Assembly: GCA_964611295.1 (NCBI GenBank)
Contig: CAZSWV010000001.1
Location: forward strand, 62,001 to 126,000
Direction: 5' to 3'
Source: B73-G16 sp964611295
GTDB lineage: Bacteria; Desulfobacterota; B13-G15
Length of the DNA: 64,000 nucleotides
Shown here: one piece after another, positions 1-8,890 of the stretch
Layout: every line of letters begins with the position of its first letter
How positions within the stretch are numbered: position 1 is the first letter of the stretch
The notes under the pieces: generated by a model
What the model was told of the DNA's origin: nothing
Databases searched by the model: none
Seen by the model: the letters and a program-made list of their open reading frames with translations, nothing else
Translations under genes and position numbers: made by a program

Positions 1-819
1 GAAGTAGTCATTTCCCCCTCAAGGCCCACTGTGCTTATCGGTGAGAGGATAAACCCTGCGGGTAAAAAACGCCTCCAAGAAGCCCTGAAGTCAGGCGACC
101 TGAGCTTAGTGCGTGAAGAGGCCATCATGCAAGTACAAGCGGGGGCGGACGTCCTCGACGTATGCGTGGGGACCTTTGGCGTAGACGAGGTCAAGCTTTT
201 GCCTGAAGCCGTGAAGGTGATCATGGAAGCTGTAGATGTCCCTTTGTGCATAGACAGCGCAAATCCTAAGGCCCTTGAGGCGGCCCTTAAGGTTTACAAG
301 GGAAAGGCCCTTGTTAACTCGGTCACTGGGGAAGAGCGATCTTTAAGGGAGGTCTTACCAATAGTAAAGGACTACGGAGCAGCGGTCATAGGCCTTGTGC
401 AAGACGACGAAGGTATTCCCAAAGATGCCGACAGGAGGGTGGCCATAGCCCATAAAATTGTGGAAAGGGCTGAAGCCTTAGGGATTGACCGAAGTGATGT
501 GGTGATAGACTGCCTCGCCTCTTCTGTAGGTGCGGACCTTTCTGCTGGGAAGGCCGTCCTTGAGGCCATAAGGAGGGTAAGGGAGGAGCTTGGGGTCAAC
601 ATCACCCTGGGGGCTAGCAACATCTCCTTTGGTCTTCCTGACAGGGAGCTTCTGAACAGGACTTTCATATCCATGGCCATAGCTTTTGGTGCTACATGTT
701 TGATAGTGGACGTGGCACAGGTTAGGGCCGCAGCAGTAGCTGCAGATCTCATCCTAGGGCGCGACCCCAGGGCGCGCAGATATATTTCCCTTTATAGGGA
801 ACGCCCATATGGAAAGTGA
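1..819 (+). CDS. Methyltetrahydrofolate methyltransferase (pterin-binding, AcsE/MetH-type), 5' end outside window
   Basis: TIM-barrel pterin-binding methyltransferase that moves the methyl group of methyl-tetrahydrofolate to a corrinoid protein. Counting from the GTG at 31, Asp75 (motif CIDS), Asn96 (ALVNSV) and Asp160 (VVIDC) fall at the positions I recall as pterin ligands and catalytic residues of acetogen AcsE, and the 262-residue length also matches. The frame is open upstream to base 1, and the preceding codons (VISPSRPT) resemble the N-terminal lead of related proteins, so the true start is probably outside the window. It ends 12 bases before the binding-protein gene, suggesting co-transcription. 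The corrinoid partner and exact pathway cannot be seen here. Confidence 0.8.
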   Translation, partial: EVVISPSRPTVLIGERINPAGKKRLQEALKSGDLSLVREEAIMQVQAGADVLDVCVGTFGVDEVKLLPEAVKVIMEAVDVPLCIDSANPKALEAALKVYKGKALVNSVTGEERSLREVLPIVKDYGAAVIGLVQDDEGIPKDADRRVAIAHKIVERAEALGIDRSDVVIDCLASSVGADLSAGKAVLEAIRRVREELGVNITLGASNISFGLPDRELLNRTFISMAIAFGATCLIVDVAQVRAAAVAADLILGRDPRARRYISLYRERPYGK

Positions 820-831
820 AGGAGGTGCGAG

Positions 832-2037
832 ATGAAGAGATTGGCGTTGTTTTTGGTCTTCATTTGGTCACTTTTTGCCTTTTTGGCCCAGGCTAAGGAG
901 AAGTTAGTAATAGGTCAAGCCTGGCCTCTGACAGGTCCCCTTGCTGGTGCTGCGAGGCTTTCGGCTGGGACCACTTACGAGATGTGGGTAAAGGAGGTGA
1001 ACAAAAAAGGGGGAATTTACGTGAAACAATATGGTAAGAGGCTTCCTGTAGAGCTTAAGGTTTACGACAATGAAAGCGATATAGGGAAAACGGTGAGGTT
1101 ATTGGAAAAGTTGATTCTGGAAGATAAGGTGGACTTTGTACTACCTCCTTGGGGGACTGCATGGCTTTACGCTGCAGCCAACGTCTGTAACAAATACGGT
1201 TATGTGCTAATTGGAGGTGCTGGTGGAGCTACAAAACTTAAGGAGCTTACCCTGCCTTACTTTTTCCAGGTTTTAAACTTCGCCGAGACCCAAGGGCCGG
1301 CTTTGGCCCAGATATTTAAGGAGGTAGGGGTAAAGAGTGCGGCTATCTACTACAGAAGCGACCTACACGGTCTGGAATATGCTGGGATATTAGCCCCTTA
1401 TTTCAAACAACTGGGGATCCAAATAAAGGTCATAAAAGGCTTTCCTCCTGATGTAGTAAAGGACTTTACGCCCTTCTTAAAAGAAGCAAGTGCAGCAGGG
1501 GTTGATGCATTTGTTGTTGCCTGTTATCCACATGAAAGCGTGGCAATTACCGAACAGGCCATAGGTTCGAACATAAACTTTAACGCTATTTGGTTTAGCG
1601 TTGGGCCTTATGATCCTGTAGTGTACAGGGATACCTTTGGTTCCAACGTAGTGGAAGGGGTAATGGGTGGAGGTGCGTGGAACGCCAAATCGTCCCCTGG
1701 GGCAGCGGAACTTGTCAAAAAACACAAGGAATACTTTGGAGTAGAACCCGCATATTGGGGTACCCTTTATTTTTACTCTTCTCTGGAACATTTCCAACAG
1801 GCCATAGAGAAGGCAGGTACCCTTGACCAGAAGGCCGTAAGGGACGTCTTGGCAAAAAGCAAGTTCAACACATCCCTGGGCCCCTATTGGTATGACGAAA
1901 GGCAAATCCTAGCAAAAGAATGTCACCCTGGACAGATCGGACAATGGCAAAAAGGCATCTTCGAGGTAATAGACACAGGCCCAAAACGCACAGCACCACC
2001 TGTTTACCCAAAGCCCAATTGGCCTAAAAAGAAATAA
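832..2037 (+). CDS. ABC transporter periplasmic substrate-binding protein, LivK-type
   Basis: Periplasmic binding protein (peripla_BP_6 fold) that delivers a ligand to the LivHM permease encoded downstream. Residues 1-21 form a classical signal peptide (K-R, hydrophobic core, AQA cleavage region) with no lipobox Cys. The mature start KLVIGQAWPLTGPLAG is typical of branched-chain amino acid and aromatic acid binding proteins. The start ATG has a good ribosome site (GGAGG, 7 bases upstream). A 190-base spacer with a hairpin separates it from livG, so it may be expressed above the rest of the operon. The ligand cannot be read from sequence; this family also binds benzoate-like and other organic acids. 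Confidence 0.85.
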   Translation: MKRLALFLVFIWSLFAFLAQAKEKLVIGQAWPLTGPLAGAARLSAGTTYEMWVKEVNKKGGIYVKQYGKRLPVELKVYDNESDIGKTVRLLEKLILEDKVDFVLPPWGTAWLYAAANVCNKYGYVLIGGAGGATKLKELTLPYFFQVLNFAETQGPALAQIFKEVGVKSAAIYYRSDLHGLEYAGILAPYFKQLGIQIKVIKGFPPDVVKDFTPFLKEASAAGVDAFVVACYPHESVAITEQAIGSNINFNAIWFSVGPYDPVVYRDTFGSNVVEGVMGGGAWNAKSSPGAAELVKKHKEYFGVEPAYWGTLYFYSSLEHFQQAIEKAGTLDQKAVRDVLAKSKFNTSLGPYWYDERQILAKECHPGQIGQWQKGIFEVIDTGPKRTAPPVYPKPNWPKKK

Positions 2038-2083
2038 ATGGAAGTTGGGGAAGGTTTGAATACCACCAATTACAGGGGAAAAT

Positions 2084-2107
2084 GCCTATGTCTGTTTTTC
2101 GATAGGC
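2084..2107 (+). terminator. Intercistronic hairpin after the binding-protein gene (possible attenuator)
   Basis: GCCTAT at 2084-2089 pairs with ATAGGC at 2102-2107 around a 12-base T-rich loop. An AAT/ATTT extension with a small bulge lengthens the stem. No clear U-tract follows, so it may be an mRNA-stabilising or attenuating hairpin rather than a full terminator. This is a common arrangement downstream of periplasmic binding-protein genes. Confidence 0.3.
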
Positions 2108-2155
2108 AGCATTTAAAATTACTGTTCGATATTGTCATCGTTTTAAAAAATACCA

Positions 2156-2184
2156 TTGACAATTGTGGGGCTGATATGATAAAA
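2156..2184 (+). promoter_or_regulatory. Candidate promoter for livG
   Basis: TTGACA at 2156-2161 is a perfect -35 box. With 17 bases of spacing the -10 would be ATAAAA (2179-2184), which is weak; the better TATGAT (2175-2180) lies only 13 bases away. It sits 44 bases before the livG start in an AT-rich spacer. Confidence 0.35.
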
Positions 2185-2227
2185 GGTAAAGCCGCACAAC
2201 TTAGGTGATTTCGGTAAGGAAAAGCAG

Positions 2228-3037
2228 ATGCAAGAGGTGGAAATTATTGTAGTAGATGATGTGTGGCTTTCTTTTGGAGGCGTTACTGCTTTGGCAGGGG
2301 TAAGTATCGGTTTAAAAAGGGGTGAGATTTTAGGGTTAATTGGGCCAAATGGAGCGGGGAAGACTGCGCTTTTGAACTGCATAACTGGGTTTTATGTACC
2401 GCAAAGAGGGCGGATTTATTTTGATGGTCGTGATGTTTCGCGTTTGAAGCCTTATGAACGTGTGAAGTTGGGGATAGGTAGGACTTTTCAGAACATAGGG
2501 CTTTTTGCTGGTTTAACGGTTTTGGAGAACATAATGGCTGCCAGACACATATTCATGCGTCAGAATTTGTTGACGGCGGCGTTGTATTGCGGTTGGGCGA
2601 AGCGTGAAGAGGCGATGCATAGGGAAGCCGTGGAGGAGATCATAGACTTTTTGGATTTACAGCCTTGGCGTAAGAAAGTGGTGGCATCTTTGCCTTATGG
2701 GCTGCGTAAGAGGGTGGAGTTGGGTAGGGTGATGGCCATGGAGCCAAAGGTCCTTTTGTTGGATGAACCCATGGCGGGGATGAACCGTGAGGAAAAGGTA
2801 GAGTTACTGGGTTATATACTTGCCCTTTTCAAAGGGGGAAGGAAGGGCTATGAGGCCTGTAAGGTTTTGCGGGAAGGAGTTCAAAGTGTGATCTTTGTAG
2901 AGCACGATATGGGGATAGTTATGAACCTTGCGCATAGGATAGTGGTCCTTGACTTCGGGGAGAAGATCGCAGAGGGTTCCCCTGACCAAGTGAGGAACGA
3001 TCCAAAGGTGATAAAGGCCTATCTCGGGGAAGGATGA
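2228..3037 (+). CDS. livG: ABC transporter ATP-binding protein LivG-type
   Basis: Cytoplasmic ATPase of a branched-chain-amino-acid-type importer. Walker A GPNGAGKT lies near residue 40, Walker B is VLLLDEPMAG, and the H-loop is FVEHDM. The signature is the divergent SLPYGLRKRVELGR form typical of LivG rather than LSGGQ. The ATG is preceded by AAGGA. The stop overlaps the livF start by ATGA (3034-3037), so the two ATPases are translationally coupled. Between Walker B and the H-loop there is a short Lys/Gly-rich stretch (FKGGRKGYEACKVLREG) that differs from the usual spacing. The gene symbol describes the family; the substrate is not proven to be an amino acid. Confidence 0.88.
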   Translation: MQEVEIIVVDDVWLSFGGVTALAGVSIGLKRGEILGLIGPNGAGKTALLNCITGFYVPQRGRIYFDGRDVSRLKPYERVKLGIGRTFQNIGLFAGLTVLENIMAARHIFMRQNLLTAALYCGWAKREEAMHREAVEEIIDFLDLQPWRKKVVASLPYGLRKRVELGRVMAMEPKVLLLDEPMAGMNREEKVELLGYILALFKGGRKGYEACKVLREGVQSVIFVEHDMGIVMNLAHRIVVLDFGEKIAEGSPDQVRNDPKVIKAYLGEG

Positions 3038-3819
3038 GCCTACTTCAGGTAAAAAACATCGACGTTGTTTACAAAAAGGTCATAAAGGTGCTGGAAAACG
3101 TGAGCTTAAGGGTTGAAGAAGGGCAGATAGTGGCCCTTCTTGGCCCTAATGGTGCTGGTAAAACTACCACCTTGAGGGCAGTGTCGGGTACGCTGAGGGC
3201 CGAGGGGGGTGAAGTTGTAAAGGGGTCGATTGAGTTCAAGGGCGTTGCTATAAACGGCATGTCGCCTGAAAAGGTGGCGGCCATGGGGATCTCCCAGGTC
3301 ATGGAAGGGCGCAGGGTACTCGAACACCTCACCGTGGAAGAAAACCTTTTGGTAGGCGCCTTTATGCGGAAGGACAAAAGGGAGGTCAAGGAGGACCTCG
3401 AACGCGTTTATCAATGGTTCCCACGGCTCAAAGAACGGAGGAAGCAGGTAAGCGGATATCTTTCTGGAGGCGAGCAGCAGATGCTCGTAATAGGACGTGC
3501 GTTGATGGCAAGGCCTAAGCTTATGTTGTTGGACGAGCCTTCCTTAGGGCTGGCCCCTTTGATCGTAAAGGAGATATACAAGATCATCAGTAGGATAAAC
3601 CAGGAGACTAAGACCGCCATGCTCTTAGTAGAGCAAAACGCCAAGATAGCCCTTGAGATAGCTGATTACGGCTATGTGATGGAAAACGGCACCATAGTGT
3701 TAGAGGGTAAGGCCTCCGACCTTAAGGAATCAGAGATGATAAAGGATTTCTATTTGGGCATGCGAGCCGGAGTACTAGAAGGGAAAAGGCCTAGATGGAA
3801 GGAGGTTTACTACCTGTAG
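3034..3819 (+). CDS. livF: ABC transporter ATP-binding protein LivF-type
   Basis: Second ATPase of the importer and partner of LivG. It has Walker A GPNGAGKTTT near residue 38, signature YLSGGEQQMLVIGRAL, Walker B LMLLDEPSLGLAP and H-loop LLVEQNA, a classic LivF pattern. Length (261 residues) is close to the usual 235-260, with a short C-terminal tail. It overlaps livG by four bases, and its last 25 bases overlap the acyl-CoA-synthetase-like gene. Confidence 0.9.
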   Translation: MSLLQVKNIDVVYKKVIKVLENVSLRVEEGQIVALLGPNGAGKTTTLRAVSGTLRAEGGEVVKGSIEFKGVAINGMSPEKVAAMGISQVMEGRRVLEHLTVEENLLVGAFMRKDKREVKEDLERVYQWFPRLKERRKQVSGYLSGGEQQMLVIGRALMARPKLMLLDEPSLGLAPLIVKEIYKIISRINQETKTAMLLVEQNAKIALEIADYGYVMENGTIVLEGKASDLKESEMIKDFYLGMRAGVLEGKRPRWKEVYYL

Positions 3820-5504
3820 GAGGTGAGGCCATCGGAGGACTTTTCTCTGCACTTCTGGACAACGCAAGGCGCTTTCCCGAAAAAAAAGTGGCCATTGCCC
3901 AAAAGAGAAGGGGGATCTGGGTCGGTTATTCATGGAAGGAGTATGCGGAGCTAATAATGAGGGCGGCCTCTGCCTTGAAGAAGATAGGGGTCAAAGAAGG
4001 GCAAAAGGTGTTGTTGTTTGGGAGGAACTCTCCCGAATGGTATATCTCCGAGTTGGCTTTATATGGGCTTGGGGCTATGCCCATTACCCTATACGGTAGG
4101 ATGGATGAGGAAGCAGTGAGGTCTTTACTGCCTGAAGGTTTGGATTTTGCCTTGGTACAAGGAAAGGAGGAGTTGGGGAAGCTTGTGGCAGTCTTTGGAA
4201 GGCCCCCTGAGAAGGTGGTCTACTGGGATTACAGGGAGATGGAAGGCGAGGAGAGAGGGGCTATATGGTTTTGGGACCTTTTAAAGGAGGAGAAGGGGGC
4301 TTTTGAACTGCCAGAAACCGCTCGGGTCCTTCAGCCTCTTTTCTTCGTGATATGCGCTGGTAGTAGCAAAGGGCCAAGGGGGGTTTTCGTAAAGGAGCAG
4401 GTACTTTTGGATAGTGCAAAGGCGTTTTTAAGGCTTGAGGAGTGGTCTACGAAGGATAGGCTTATGCCCTTCCTTCCACCAGTGAGGTCGGTGGATAAGG
4501 TATTTACCATATATGGCCATATTTTAAGTGGGAGTTCGCTTTTGATAGCGGAAAGAGAAGAGACTTATGCAGAGGACTTCAAGGAGGCGCATCCCTCGGT
4601 GGTTTACTTCACAGCCAGGGTATGGGAACGCCTTTACAAGGGGGCTAGCCAGAGGCTCAAAGGGCTTAGGGGTTTTAAAAGGAATTGGGGCCTAAAGGTT
4701 CTGAAAAGGGAGCTAGGTCTTGATGGAGTAAAGTTCTGTTACAACATAGGTCCCTTTTTAAGTGGGGAAGTTTATGAGTTCCTAGGGGAAATGGGCCTTG
4801 AGTTGAAGAACATCTATTGGAAGGCTGAGCTAGGTCCCATAACCCTGACTAGAGGAAAGGGAGGGACGTTGAGGGTAGGCAAACCTTTGATAGGGCGTGA
4901 GGTTTCCGTGGAGGAAGGAGAATTGGTGGTTTCGATCCCTTCAAATGGGGTAAAGGGCTTCAGAACTGGCGACCTTGGAATTTTATCCCCTGAAGGTGAG
5001 GTCCTTCTGCTGGGGAAAAGAGGGGAGCATGTGGAATTAAATGGCAAACAAGTTCCCTTAGGGCTTATAGAGAGCGTTTTACGGCTTGAGCCCTTTGTGT
5101 CAGATGCCTTGGTGTTGCAATTGGAGAAAGGATGGCTTGGGGTTTTCCTTTGCCCAGATGAAGAACGCCTTGCCGATTGGGCCAGGGAGAGGGGGTTAGG
5201 GGTTACCTCGAGGGCGGAGCTTTATGAGATAGAGGAGATAAAAGAGCTTTTCAAGGAAACCGTAAAAGGAGTGGGGGAGAAGATGGGGGTTAATTTCAAA
5301 GGGCTTTGTATTTTACCGAAGTCGGGTTTCCGGGTAAGTGAAGGCGAACTTTTGGTTAACGGACATTTAAACAGGGAAAGACTCAAAGAAAGGTTCAGGG
5401 AAGTGCTAGCGCAGATGGGAAGATACGAGGGGAATCTCCAAGTGGAGATAGAAGGGACTAAACTTATGGTTAGGTTAGCGCTTATGGAGGGGGTAAAAGC
5501 ATGA
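3795..5504 (+). CDS. Degenerate AMP-dependent acyl-CoA synthetase (FadD-like) inside the ABC operon
   Basis: Adenylate-forming enzyme fold of the long-chain acyl-CoA synthetase type: an N-terminal SWKEYAELI region, RTGDLG near residue 393, and LGKRGEHVELNGKQV as the hinge. The ATP-binding P-loop, normally TSGTTGxPKG, reads CAGSSKGPRG. The C-terminal adenylation lysine motif (LTPTLKxKR in this family) is replaced by NGHLNRERLKERF with no obvious catalytic Lys. The protein may therefore be weakly active or non-catalytic. Liv-type operons of anaerobic deltaproteobacteria often carry such a gene between livF and livH. ATG 3795 lies inside livF; a better ribosome site (GTAGGAGGTG at 3817-3826) lies just downstream but has no in-frame start nearby. 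Confidence 0.75.
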   Translation: MEGGLLPVGGEAIGGLFSALLDNARRFPEKKVAIAQKRRGIWVGYSWKEYAELIMRAASALKKIGVKEGQKVLLFGRNSPEWYISELALYGLGAMPITLYGRMDEEAVRSLLPEGLDFALVQGKEELGKLVAVFGRPPEKVVYWDYREMEGEERGAIWFWDLLKEEKGAFELPETARVLQPLFFVICAGSSKGPRGVFVKEQVLLDSAKAFLRLEEWSTKDRLMPFLPPVRSVDKVFTIYGHILSGSSLLIAEREETYAEDFKEAHPSVVYFTARVWERLYKGASQRLKGLRGFKRNWGLKVLKRELGLDGVKFCYNIGPFLSGEVYEFLGEMGLELKNIYWKAELGPITLTRGKGGTLRVGKPLIGREVSVEEGELVVSIPSNGVKGFRTGDLGILSPEGEVLLLGKRGEHVELNGKQVPLGLIESVLRLEPFVSDALVLQLEKGWLGVFLCPDEERLADWARERGLGVTSRAELYEIEEIKELFKETVKGVGEKMGVNFKGLCILPKSGFRVSEGELLVNGHLNRERLKERFREVLAQMGRYEGNLQVEIEGTKLMVRLALMEGVKA

Positions 5505-6388
5505 CCTTCTTCCTTCAACTTGTGGTCACTGGGATAGCGCTAGGGATGATATACGCGCTTATAGCTATAGGCTTTGTGATCATAGTGAAGAGCTCCAATG
5601 CCTTCAACATAGCACAAGGGCATTTCGTAATGCTTGGGGGGTACCTTGGGTATACCTTTTTGGCTGTGTTGAAGTTCCCCCTTTGGCTCTCCATATTGGC
5701 TATAGTGGCAATAGCTTCTTTAGGGGCGTTGGCTATAGAGCGCCTTACCCTAAGGCCCTTAATCGGCAAGCCTGTGGTTTCTGTGATTATGCTGACCATA
5801 GCCTTAGCGAGCATTATAGAAGGGTTGGTTACCCTTATTTGGGGAGGGCAGTACAAGACCTACCACGGTTTTTTGCCCACCATGGCCTTCAAACTGGGCA
5901 AAGTATCGATCCCCTCTGAGCCCACCATCGGCTTTTTGGTATCAGCGGTGACTGTGGGGGCGTTATTGGTCTTTTACAAATACACCAAGCTCGGTTTAGG
6001 TATGAGGGCTACTGCAGAGGACCTCCTTGTAGCCCAAACCTTGGGGATTAAGGCCGTCGTAGTAAACCAGGTTTCTTGGGTGATTTCCTTTGTAGTGGGA
6101 GCTATTGGGGGGATATTGCTCGGGGCGATATCCGGTGTCATGGTTCCCTTGGCGGAGATAGGTCTTAAGGCCTTCACAGTAGCCCTTTTGGGTGGGGTAG
6201 ATTCGGTGGGAGGAGCTCTTTTGGCGGGGATAGTGCTTGGGGTACTGGAGAACCTAGCCTCCGGTTATTTGGACCCCTATTTGCCCAGGGGAGGTGTTGC
6301 TAGTGTCTTCCCATTTATAGTGATGATACTTGTGCTTACGGTTAGGCCCTATGGCTTCTTCGGCTTAAAGAAGATAGAAAGGGTGTAG
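5501..6388 (+). CDS. livH: ABC transporter permease LivH-type
   Basis: Inner-membrane permease with about eight hydrophobic segments. It begins FLQLVVTGIALGMIYALIAI and carries the LivH loop GLGMRATAEDLLVAQTLGI, where the EAA-like contact with the ATPase lies. Length 295 residues is normal. The start overlaps the previous stop (ATGA, 5501-5504). The next permease starts four bases after its stop. Confidence 0.9.
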   Translation: MTFFLQLVVTGIALGMIYALIAIGFVIIVKSSNAFNIAQGHFVMLGGYLGYTFLAVLKFPLWLSILAIVAIASLGALAIERLTLRPLIGKPVVSVIMLTIALASIIEGLVTLIWGGQYKTYHGFLPTMAFKLGKVSIPSEPTIGFLVSAVTVGALLVFYKYTKLGLGMRATAEDLLVAQTLGIKAVVVNQVSWVISFVVGAIGGILLGAISGVMVPLAEIGLKAFTVALLGGVDSVGGALLAGIVLGVLENLASGYLDPYLPRGGVASVFPFIVMILVLTVRPYGFFGLKKIERV

Positions 6389-6392
6389 AAGG

Positions 6393-7451
6393 ATGCGTCC
6401 CACGGGTTTACACACGTATGCTCAAGAACTGGACCTCCTTAAGGGCAGAAGCCAATGGATTTCGTTTTTGGCCTTTATAGGGGTTGCAGTCCTGGTCCCG
6501 CGATTTGTTTCCGATAGGGTCCTCACCATACTGACCATGATAGGCATATCGGTGATAAGCGCCCATGGGCTTAATCTACTTACAGGTCTGTGTGGCCAAG
6601 TATCCTTGGGACATGTCGCCTTTATGGCCGTAGGTGGGTATGTGTGTGGAATCCTCACCGCAAAGGTTGGCCTTTCCTTTTGGGTGGCCTTCCCCCTTGG
6701 AGCCCTTGCAGCGGGGTTGGTCGGCCTTATTTTCGGGCTACCCTCCCTCAGGATAAAGGGATTTTACCTGATAATGTCGACAATTGCCGCCTATTTCATC
6801 ATCATATGGTTTATATTGCAGCTGTATCATATAACGGGGGGACCAGACGGATTAGCGGTGCCGAGACCGAAAATAGGGGGATTTGAGTTAAGCAGTAAGG
6901 TAAGCTATTTCTACCTTGTTTTAGCGGTAGCTGTAGTTGCCACATTATTTGCTCACAATATAAGCCGTAGTAGGATAGGCAGGGCCTTTATAGCCATAAG
7001 GGATTTCGACATTGCAGCTGAGGCTATGGGAGTTAACCTTTGGTTTTACAAACTACAGGCCTTTTTCATCGGTTGCGTCTATGCAGGAGCAGCAGGGGCG
7101 CTACTGGTACATTATTATAGCTTCGCAAGCGTTGACCAATTTCCCTTTATGGATTCCGTTTGGTATTTAGCCATGTTGATAGTCGGGGGGATGGGCAACA
7201 CTTGGGGGGCAGTGGTAGGGGCTGCGGTTTTAAAGTTATTGGACGAACTCGTTACCATTATAGGGCCCATATTGGCTGGCATGTTCCCTGCAGTGGCTGC
7301 GCAGTTTGCAGCGGCCTTAAGTCTAATAGTACGCGGAGTGGTGATCGTGCTTTTCCTCATATTTGAACCGAGGGGGTTATACCATGGGATAGAAAGCTTA
7401 ACGTTTTACATAAAAAGATGGCCCCTAAGGGGTGAAGAGAGGACAATATAG
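6393..7451 (+). CDS. livM: ABC transporter permease LivM-type
   Basis: Second permease subunit, 352 residues with about nine to ten membrane segments. Family motifs are LNLLTGLCGQVSLGHVAF near residue 57 and the ATPase-contact loop SRIGRAFIAIRDFDIAAEAM near residue 195, followed by IVGGMGNTWGAVVGA. A cytoplasmic N-terminal extension of about 25 residues precedes the first membrane span. AGAAGG lies just before the ATG. The last bases run into the leader of the second binding-protein gene. Confidence 0.9.
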   Translation: MRPTGLHTYAQELDLLKGRSQWISFLAFIGVAVLVPRFVSDRVLTILTMIGISVISAHGLNLLTGLCGQVSLGHVAFMAVGGYVCGILTAKVGLSFWVAFPLGALAAGLVGLIFGLPSLRIKGFYLIMSTIAAYFIIIWFILQLYHITGGPDGLAVPRPKIGGFELSSKVSYFYLVLAVAVVATLFAHNISRSRIGRAFIAIRDFDIAAEAMGVNLWFYKLQAFFIGCVYAGAAGALLVHYYSFASVDQFPFMDSVWYLAMLIVGGMGNTWGAVVGAAVLKLLDELVTIIGPILAGMFPAVAAQFAAALSLIVRGVVIVLFLIFEPRGLYHGIESLTFYIKRWPLRGEERTI

Positions 7452-7467
7452 GAAAGGAGGTGGTTCC

Positions 7468-8718
7468 ATGAAAAAGTTATTGTTTATAGTTTTGTGTTTT
7501 GCGTTGGCCCTTTTAGGGACAGCTACAGCAGGTTGGTCTAAGAAGAAGCTCCTTATAGGAGGGTCTTTTGCCCTCACAGGTGCGTATGCGGAAGACGCTG
7601 CAGCGGTCTTAATGGGTTTTGAGGACTATGCTAGGTATGTCAACGAAACCAAGCGTTTAGCCCCCTGGAGGCAGGAAACCTGGCCAAAGGATATAGAACT
7701 AGAAGTAGTCTGGAGGGATGACGAACTTAAACCTGCTAAGGCCCTTTCTATTTATGAGGAGCTTAAAGGGAAGGGGATGCTGGTCTTCAGGGTGTCAGGT
7801 TCGCCACAGGCTGTGGCTTTAAAGGAAAAGCTCATGCGCGATAGGATGATGGCTACTAGCATGGCCACTGGAGCTTACCTAATGAAACCAGAGCCTGGTA
7901 CTATATTGAGCTATTACCCCATTTACACTGATACCCTTGCGGCAATTGCCGATTGGTTCAAGGAAAATTGGAAGGAGAGCCGTAAGCCTAGGGTAGCTTA
8001 CCTTTTGGCAGATAACCCTGCGGGTAAGTCAGTGGAGATCCCCGAAATGCAGCAATACCTTGAGAAGGCAGGATATGAGTTTGTTGGCAGGCAATACGTC
8101 CCCCTTGTACCTACCACTCCTCCTACGACCCAACTTATGTGGTTGAAGGAGAACAAAGTGGACCTTGCCCTCTGTTGGATGATAAATCCTGGTGGACAGC
8201 CTACAATCAAAGAAGCCGTGCGCTTGGGCATGGGGCCGCACTTGGATTACAAGATCGTGTTCGGTTTTGCCACCCCTATGCACTTACAGGTCTTTGTGCC
8301 TGCCATGGGTGCTGAACTTGCGGAGGGGGTAGTGGTTGGTGGCGGCTTCCCTGCGTGGGATGAGGATTGTCCAGGCATGAAGTTCATACACGAGCTGTTA
8401 AGGAAATACAGACCCACTTATGATCCTCCAAAGAAAGTACCCCATGTGATGTACATGGCGGGGATCATCGAGGCCATGGTACAGGTGGAGGCTGTAAGGC
8501 TTGCTATGCAAGAGGTGCCCTTTGAGAAACTCAAGCCCGTTGACGTTTTGGAAAAGGGCGTTTGGAGGATAAAGAACCTCGATACAGGAGGGCTGACCAA
8601 TACGCCACTTACCTATGGTCCAGACAAAGTCGAAGGCATAGACGCTTGTCGCGTCGATCAAGTAAGAAAGGGGAAGATAGTCAAAGTAGGCCTTTACCCC
8701 TTAAGGCATCTGTATTGA
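7468..8718 (+). CDS. ABC transporter periplasmic substrate-binding protein, second copy
   Basis: Peripla_BP_6-type binding protein of 416 residues. I start it at ATG 7468 because GGAAAGGAGG lies directly upstream and the product then begins with a clean signal peptide (MKKLLFIVLCFALALLG, ATA-G cleavage region); the longer frame from 7432 lies inside livM. The mature N-terminus KKLLIGGSFALTGAYAED is typical. It differs strongly from the binding protein at 832, so the operon has two receptors, perhaps with different ligands, for one permease. A strong terminator follows. Confidence 0.85.
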   Translation: MKKLLFIVLCFALALLGTATAGWSKKKLLIGGSFALTGAYAEDAAAVLMGFEDYARYVNETKRLAPWRQETWPKDIELEVVWRDDELKPAKALSIYEELKGKGMLVFRVSGSPQAVALKEKLMRDRMMATSMATGAYLMKPEPGTILSYYPIYTDTLAAIADWFKENWKESRKPRVAYLLADNPAGKSVEIPEMQQYLEKAGYEFVGRQYVPLVPTTPPTTQLMWLKENKVDLALCWMINPGGQPTIKEAVRLGMGPHLDYKIVFGFATPMHLQVFVPAMGAELAEGVVVGGGFPAWDEDCPGMKFIHELLRKYRPTYDPPKKVPHVMYMAGIIEAMVQVEAVRLAMQEVPFEKLKPVDVLEKGVWRIKNLDTGGLTNTPLTYGPDKVEGIDACRVDQVRKGKIVKVGLYPLRHLY

Positions 8719-8735
8719 TGTGACCAAATAAGAAC

Positions 8736-8790
8736 CCGGACGTCAGAAGCCCTCGTCCGCTTCTTGGACGAGGGCTTCCTTTTAGGTATA
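8736..8790 (+). repeat. 55-bp direct repeat, copy 1 (left edge of scaffold gap)
   Basis: These 55 bases are identical to 8891-8945 on the other side of the N run. As copy 1 ends exactly at the first N and copy 2 starts exactly after the last N, the repeat most likely marks two contig ends that overlap, not a biological duplication. Confidence 0.9.
8746..8782 (+). terminator. Rho-independent terminator of the liv operon
   Basis: A perfect 13-bp stem, GAAGCCCTCGTCC (8746-8758) with GGACGAGGGCTTC (8766-8778), closes a 7-base loop and is followed by CTTTT. It sits 27 bases after the stop of the second binding-protein gene. Confidence 0.88.
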
Positions 8791-8890
8791 NNNNNNNNNN
8801 NNNNNNNNNNNNNNNNNNNNNNNNNNNNNNNNNNNNNNNNNNNNNNNNNNNNNNNNNNNNNNNNNNNNNNNNNNNNNNNNNNNNNNNNNN
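8791..8890. other. Assembly gap of exactly 100 N
   Basis: A run of 100 N, the conventional length for a gap of unknown size in a scaffold. The flanking 55-bp identity suggests that the contigs overlap and that the true gap may have zero or negative length. Any reading frame drawn across it is an artefact. Confidence 0.97.
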
